A stretch of 64,000 bases of DNA from CAWINY01 sp963837635 (lineage in GTDB: Bacteria; Acidobacteriota; Terriglobia; Terriglobales; Acidobacteriaceae), in assembly GCA_963837635.1 (NCBI GenBank), contig CAWINY010000007.1, positions 992,001 to 1,056,000 on the forward strand, written 5' to 3'. Within the stretch, counting starts at the first letter, position 1. Each line of letters begins with the position of its first letter. Shown here piece by piece: positions 60,581 through 64,000 of the stretch. The notes under the pieces were generated by a model, which made no database searches, was not told the origin of the DNA, and saw only the letters and a list, made by a program, of their open reading frames with translations. Position numbers and translations under genes: made by a program.

Positions 60581-60859
60581 ATGAGAATTGATATGAACCG
60601 CATATCGCCAAACCGACTCGAAGTTGAGCAGAGTGTCAAGAGCCAGGGAACTAAGACCTCGTCGGCCCCGGTCGGGACTGAAGACCGGGCGACCTTGTCC
60701 TCGGATGCCGTCGCGGTGAATTCCTTGCAGCAGCAGGCTCTGGCACAGCCGGCGGTGCGCGCAGACAAGGTGGCAGCACTGAAACAACAGATTCAATCAG
60801 GCAATTACAAGTTGGAGCCTGACCAGATTGCCCAGGCCATGCGCGAGAACGGAATCTGA
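60581..60859 (+). CDS. flgM: Anti-sigma-28 factor FlgM
   Basis: Binds FliA until exported through the finished hook. 92 residues, N-terminus disordered, C-terminal inhibitory half RADKVAALKQQIQSGNYKLEPDQIAQAMRENGI typical of FlgM. A sigma-28 promoter lies upstream, giving the usual FliA-FlgM feedback. flgN-like, flgK and flgL genes follow. Confidence 0.93.
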   Translation: MRIDMNRISPNRLEVEQSVKSQGTKTSSAPVGTEDRATLSSDAVAVNSLQQQALAQPAVRADKVAALKQQIQSGNYKLEPDQIAQAMRENGI

Positions 60860-60942
60860 GGCGACGTAGCGCCCCCATGCCGCTGGCGGCTGAGTCCGGC
60901 CGCGGCGGTCTTCCGTAAACGCATCGGCCACGGGAGTGACCC

Positions 60943-61359
60943 ATGCACAATCTTAAGAATTTGAACCCTGAACAGCTCGGCTCCCGCTACCTAGAGGCGA
61001 TTCGGCGGCTTACCCTTGAGTTGGCCTCGGCAATCGCCGCGGTGGCTCGCAACGACGTCGCCCGCCTGGAGGACCATGTTCGCAGCCAACTTGCGCTGTG
61101 TTCGCTAATTGAAGATCTGGAACACTACTTCCGGAACTCCCCGCCCGGAACTGCACTCTCCAAAGCTGCCGCATTCCGGCAGGATCTCCATCCCGCAATC
61201 CGGGATCTACAGCACGCCAAGCGTGCCTATGCGATGGTGATAGCAAAGTCCAGCCGTTCCCAGAAGATGTTCCTGGCTCTCTACGCCGCCCGCAACGAGT
61301 CACAGCCTGACCCCACCGAGCCCTGCCAGCCGCAGGGTACTCTCTCCTGCGAGATCTAG
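60943..61359 (+). CDS. flgN: FlgN-like export chaperone
   Basis: 138 residues, mainly helical (YLEAIRRLTLELASAIAAVARNDVARLEDHVRSQLALCSLIEDLE; LQHAKRAYAMVIAKSSRSQKMFLALYAARNE). FlgN proteins, chaperones for FlgK and FlgL, are poorly conserved; the call rests on size, helical pattern and position between flgM and flgK. The C-terminal 20 residues are Pro/Gln-rich. Confidence 0.72.
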   Translation: MHNLKNLNPEQLGSRYLEAIRRLTLELASAIAAVARNDVARLEDHVRSQLALCSLIEDLEHYFRNSPPGTALSKAAAFRQDLHPAIRDLQHAKRAYAMVIAKSSRSQKMFLALYAARNESQPDPTEPCQPQGTLSCEI

Positions 61360-61361
61360 CC

Positions 61362-62720
61362 ATGTCAAGCCTCAATGCCTCCATGTCGATGGCCTTGCAG
61401 TCGCTGCTTGCCGAGCAGGCTGCGCTGGACGTGACCACCAACAATATCTCGAACAGCAACACCCCGGGATATACGCGCGAGGTAGTCAATCTCTCGGAAG
61501 CTAAGCCGATTCCGGAAGCTTCCATCAACTATGGCGCCGGCGTAACTGTAGATGGAATCCAGAGTGTCCGCGACCAACTGCTGCAGCTGCGCATTAACGA
61601 CCAGACTCAGCAGACCAGCAACTCCCAAACGCAGACGAATGCGCTGCAACAACTGGAATCCTACTTCTCGAACGCGGATCAGGGCATTGGCGCGGACATG
61701 AACTCCTTCTTCAATAGTCTCAGCCAATTGAGCACGAACCCATCCAGCACCACGCTGCGCCAGAGCGTGTTGAGCACCGCCGGAAACCTGGTGAACTCGT
61801 TCAACGCCGCCGCTACCAACCTCAACCAGCAGCGCCAGTCGCTGGATCAAACGGTCCCGGACAACGTACTAGCCGTCAACCATTTGACCCAGCAAATCGC
61901 GAACCTCGCCTCACAAATCTCCGCCGCAAAGCAGTCCGGGCAGGATGCGGGAGGCCTGGAGGATCAACGAGCACAGCTCGTAATTCGACTCTCCCAACTG
62001 GTCGACGTGCAGACGATCCCCACGGAAGGCGCGGATACGCTCACGCTCTCCGATGGCACGGCGCTGGTGGTAGGAAGTCAGGCGGTACCCCTGAGTACTT
62101 CCACGGGAACGGATGGCATGCAGCACGTGTACTCTCAGGGAAAAGATGTCACGGCATCCTTGCAGGGCGGGTCGATCGGCGGAACTTTACAGGTACGGGA
62201 CACCATCCTGCCGTCAATACTTGGGCAGGTAAACACCTTGGCTATTCAGTTTGCCACTGCAATCAATACAGCCAATGCCACCGGCACAGATCTGAATGGC
62301 GCCCAAGGAGCCGCGGTTTTCAATATAACCAATCCTGCCGATGCGGCCGGCTCCATCCAGTTGGCTCTGACCGATCCTTCGCAAATTGCCGCGAGTTCGG
62401 ACGGAACCTCGGGCAGCGGTGGCAATTTGACTAATCTCCTGGCGGTGAAGACTACCGCCCTGCCTTCCGGCGCGACACCGTTAGATACCTATTCCAATAT
62501 TATCTTCTCCGTAGGCAATGCTAGCGCGAACGCCCAGTCGACGAACACCGCCGATAATGCGGTCCTCAGTCAACTGCAGCAACAGCTATCGTCCGTATCC
62601 GGAGTCTCTCTCGACGAAGAAACTACCAATATGATTCGCTTCCAGCGGGCATATCAAGCTTCGGCCAGAGTCATCTCCACCGTTGACCAAATGTTCCAGT
62701 CACTGATAGGGATTCAGTAA
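61362..62720 (+). CDS. flgK: Flagellar hook-associated protein 1 FlgK
   Basis: Junction between hook and filament. 452 residues: MSLALQ-type start (SMSMALQSLLAEQAALDVTTNNISNSNTPGYTREVVNLSE), VDGIQSVRDQLLQLRINDQ, ADMNSFFNSLSQLSTNPSSTTLRQSVLSTAGNLVNSFN, and the C-terminal SGVSLDEETTNMIRFQRAYQASARVISTVDQMFQSLI. The middle domain is shorter than in enterics (~550 residues). flgL starts 3 bases after. Confidence 0.95.
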   Translation: MSSLNASMSMALQSLLAEQAALDVTTNNISNSNTPGYTREVVNLSEAKPIPEASINYGAGVTVDGIQSVRDQLLQLRINDQTQQTSNSQTQTNALQQLESYFSNADQGIGADMNSFFNSLSQLSTNPSSTTLRQSVLSTAGNLVNSFNAAATNLNQQRQSLDQTVPDNVLAVNHLTQQIANLASQISAAKQSGQDAGGLEDQRAQLVIRLSQLVDVQTIPTEGADTLTLSDGTALVVGSQAVPLSTSTGTDGMQHVYSQGKDVTASLQGGSIGGTLQVRDTILPSILGQVNTLAIQFATAINTANATGTDLNGAQGAAVFNITNPADAAGSIQLALTDPSQIAASSDGTSGSGGNLTNLLAVKTTALPSGATPLDTYSNIIFSVGNASANAQSTNTADNAVLSQLQQQLSSVSGVSLDEETTNMIRFQRAYQASARVISTVDQMFQSLIGIQ

Positions 62721-62723
62721 GCC

Positions 62724-63623
62724 ATGAGAGTTGCCCAAAACTACTACGCGGAAGTAATCGACGCCCTTAATAACACTCAGGCGCGCGAACAGACTGCCTT
62801 AACGCAGCTATCTACGGGCAAGCGGGTCAACATGCCTTCCGACGACCCGGCCGCGTCCGCCCTGCTGATCGGCAATCATGTGCAGCAGGCGGATGTGGAT
62901 CAATACGAACAGAACATCAACAGCCTGCAAACGCTGATGCAATCCGCCGATTCCTCGCTCAGCTCGGTGGTCACCAGCCTGAACCAAGCCATAACCTATG
63001 GCGTTCAGGGAGCCAACGGCACATTGTCGGCAACGCAAGCAGCTACTCTGGCCACCAGCGTGAGCGACATACGAGACCAGATCATCAGCCTCGCGAACAC
63101 CTCCGTGCAGGGCGTTTATCTATTCGGCGGGTCCGTGACCGGTACTGCTCCGTTCAAGCTCGATACAAGCTCCAATACGGTGACTTACCAAGGCAACAAC
63201 GACACTAATTCGGTCCCGATCGGAAACGGAGACCAGATACAGTCCAACGTTCCCGGCGACCAGATTTTCACAAATGCTACCAACGGCAATGTGATGCAGT
63301 CATTGACCGACCTGGTCAATGCACTACAGACGGACTCAACTACCGGCATCAGCACGGCAGTCAATGAGCTTAACACGGCGGCGAGCAATGTCTCGAACCA
63401 GCGCGCCTTTTATGGTAACGCCATGAACCGGCTCACGGCTCAGACTACGTCTCTGCAGAGCACGACAGTGGAACTCAAGAGTCAGGAGACTTCCCTGGTC
63501 GGCGTAGATATGGCCGTCGCGGCAACGAATTTAAGTCAGGCCCAGACCGCCCTCCAAGCCACATTAGAGGCCGCCGCCAAGACCATGCCCATGTCCCTGC
63601 TCAATTACTTGCCCAACGCTTAG
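62724..63623 (+). CDS. flgL: Flagellar hook-associated protein 3 FlgL
   Basis: Second junction protein. 299 residues with flagellin-like termini: MRVAQNYYAEVIDALNNTQAREQTALTQLSTGKRVNMPSDDPAASALLI and the C-terminal ETSLVGVDMAVAATNLSQAQTALQATLEAAAKTMPMSLLNYL. In the flgM-flgN-flgK-flgL unit. Confidence 0.95.
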   Translation: MRVAQNYYAEVIDALNNTQAREQTALTQLSTGKRVNMPSDDPAASALLIGNHVQQADVDQYEQNINSLQTLMQSADSSLSSVVTSLNQAITYGVQGANGTLSATQAATLATSVSDIRDQIISLANTSVQGVYLFGGSVTGTAPFKLDTSSNTVTYQGNNDTNSVPIGNGDQIQSNVPGDQIFTNATNGNVMQSLTDLVNALQTDSTTGISTAVNELNTAASNVSNQRAFYGNAMNRLTAQTTSLQSTTVELKSQETSLVGVDMAVAATNLSQAQTALQATLEAAAKTMPMSLLNYLPNA

Positions 63624-63963
63624 TCTGAGTATCAGGCCTGGAAGCGAATACTGCGCCTAGAGTGAAATTCATCGTGAAGCGATGAATCGCTATGCCTATC
63701 AGAAATAATAACGATTCTACACTTCGCTCGGAATGACAAAGGAAATCGGCGTGGTTTCTCAGAATTCCTCGACGTCACAACTACCGTGAAATGGCTCTAA
63801 TCCTGCTGCGCACGTTACCGAAGAACTATCACAGAAAATAATTAGTTTTTCTCGTTAATGCTCCATCGCGAGTTGCCGATAGTATTGGGCGTCAAGTCGC
63901 CATCCACTCACCGAGAATGGAGCCGAGTGCAGGCGGAACCTTGACATTAAAAAGGAGATTCCA
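63624..63963. other. Intergenic region before flagellin
   Basis: 340 bases with no gene. It contains a repeat-core remnant (CTTCGCTCGGAATGACAAAG, 63723-63742, the right arm of the TGTCATTCCGAGCG family without a clear left arm), an AT-rich stretch near 63830-63860, the sigma-28 promoter at 63856 and a long leader before the flagellin start. Confidence 0.6.
63856..63882 (+). promoter_or_regulatory. fliC: Sigma-28 promoter of flagellin
   Basis: TAATGCTC (63856-63863), 11-base spacer, GCCGATAG (63875-63882); 5 of 8 and 7 of 8 matches to TAAAGTTT and GCCGATAA. Transcription would start about 75 bases before the flagellin ATG. Confidence 0.8.
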
Positions 63964-64000
63964 ATGGCACTGAGCATTCTGAACAACATTTCCTCTCTGA
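63964..64000 (+). CDS. fliC: Flagellin, first 12 codons only (cut by window end)
   Basis: ATG 63964 preceded by AAGGAGA at 7-8 bases; the visible residues MALSILNNISSL match flagellin starts (xxSIxxNIxSL). Together with the sigma-28 promoter and position after flgL this is convincing, although the body of the protein lies outside the window. Confidence 0.8.
   Translation, partial: MALSILNNISSL

Overview
The window looks like chromosomal DNA of a diderm, flagellated bacterium, most likely an acidobacterium of the Terriglobia type. This is inference: the outer-membrane ring genes flgH and flgI show a diderm envelope, GC is high, and the intergenic spaces carry several families of dispersed palindromic repeats (TGTCATCCTGAGCG, CACAGAGACACAGAG, AACGCGAAGGC and CGGATTACACGGAT types) of the kind I associate with those genomes. 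No rRNA, tRNA or CRISPR array was seen.

Bases 1-26,300 are mostly housekeeping genes on both strands: a pilB/gspE-type ATPase cut by the window edge, coaE-folD, a YjbR protein, a TIM-barrel isomerase, a GIY-YIG nuclease lying between two inverted repeat elements, an IS630 element that cleanly interrupts a small membrane-protein gene, asnS-arginase, purM, purN, a parvulin chaperone, dnaG, a TSUP transporter, trpE-trpG, glutamate dehydrogenase, an AbrB/PIN toxin-antitoxin pair, egtB-egtD (ergothioneine), a 2H phosphoesterase, and a UDP-glucose dehydrogenase homologue whose catalytic residues are replaced.

Bases 26,300-64,000 are one nearly complete flagellar island on the + strand: motAB; regulators (EAL-HDOD protein, OmpR-type regulator with a CRP-like site, kinase-like protein, two sigma-54 activators and a FlgS-like kinase); flgBC-fliEFGHIJ; fliK-flgD-flgE; fliN-fliO-fliPQR-flhB-flhA; fliA-fliM-fliY plus an MshEN-domain protein and an HDOD protein; flgFGAHIJ; flgM-(flgN)-flgK-flgL; and the first codons of flagellin.

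The promoters I can read suggest a three-tier hierarchy. Four strong sigma-54 (-24/-12) sites precede the kinase/regulator-basal body unit, fliK, fliN-fliO-export, and flgF. Sigma-28 boxes (GCCGATA) precede motA, flgM and flagellin. The sigma-28 factor (FliA) and its anti-sigma (FlgM) are both encoded here. flhF, flhG, fliD, fliS, rpoN and most chemotaxis genes are not in the window.
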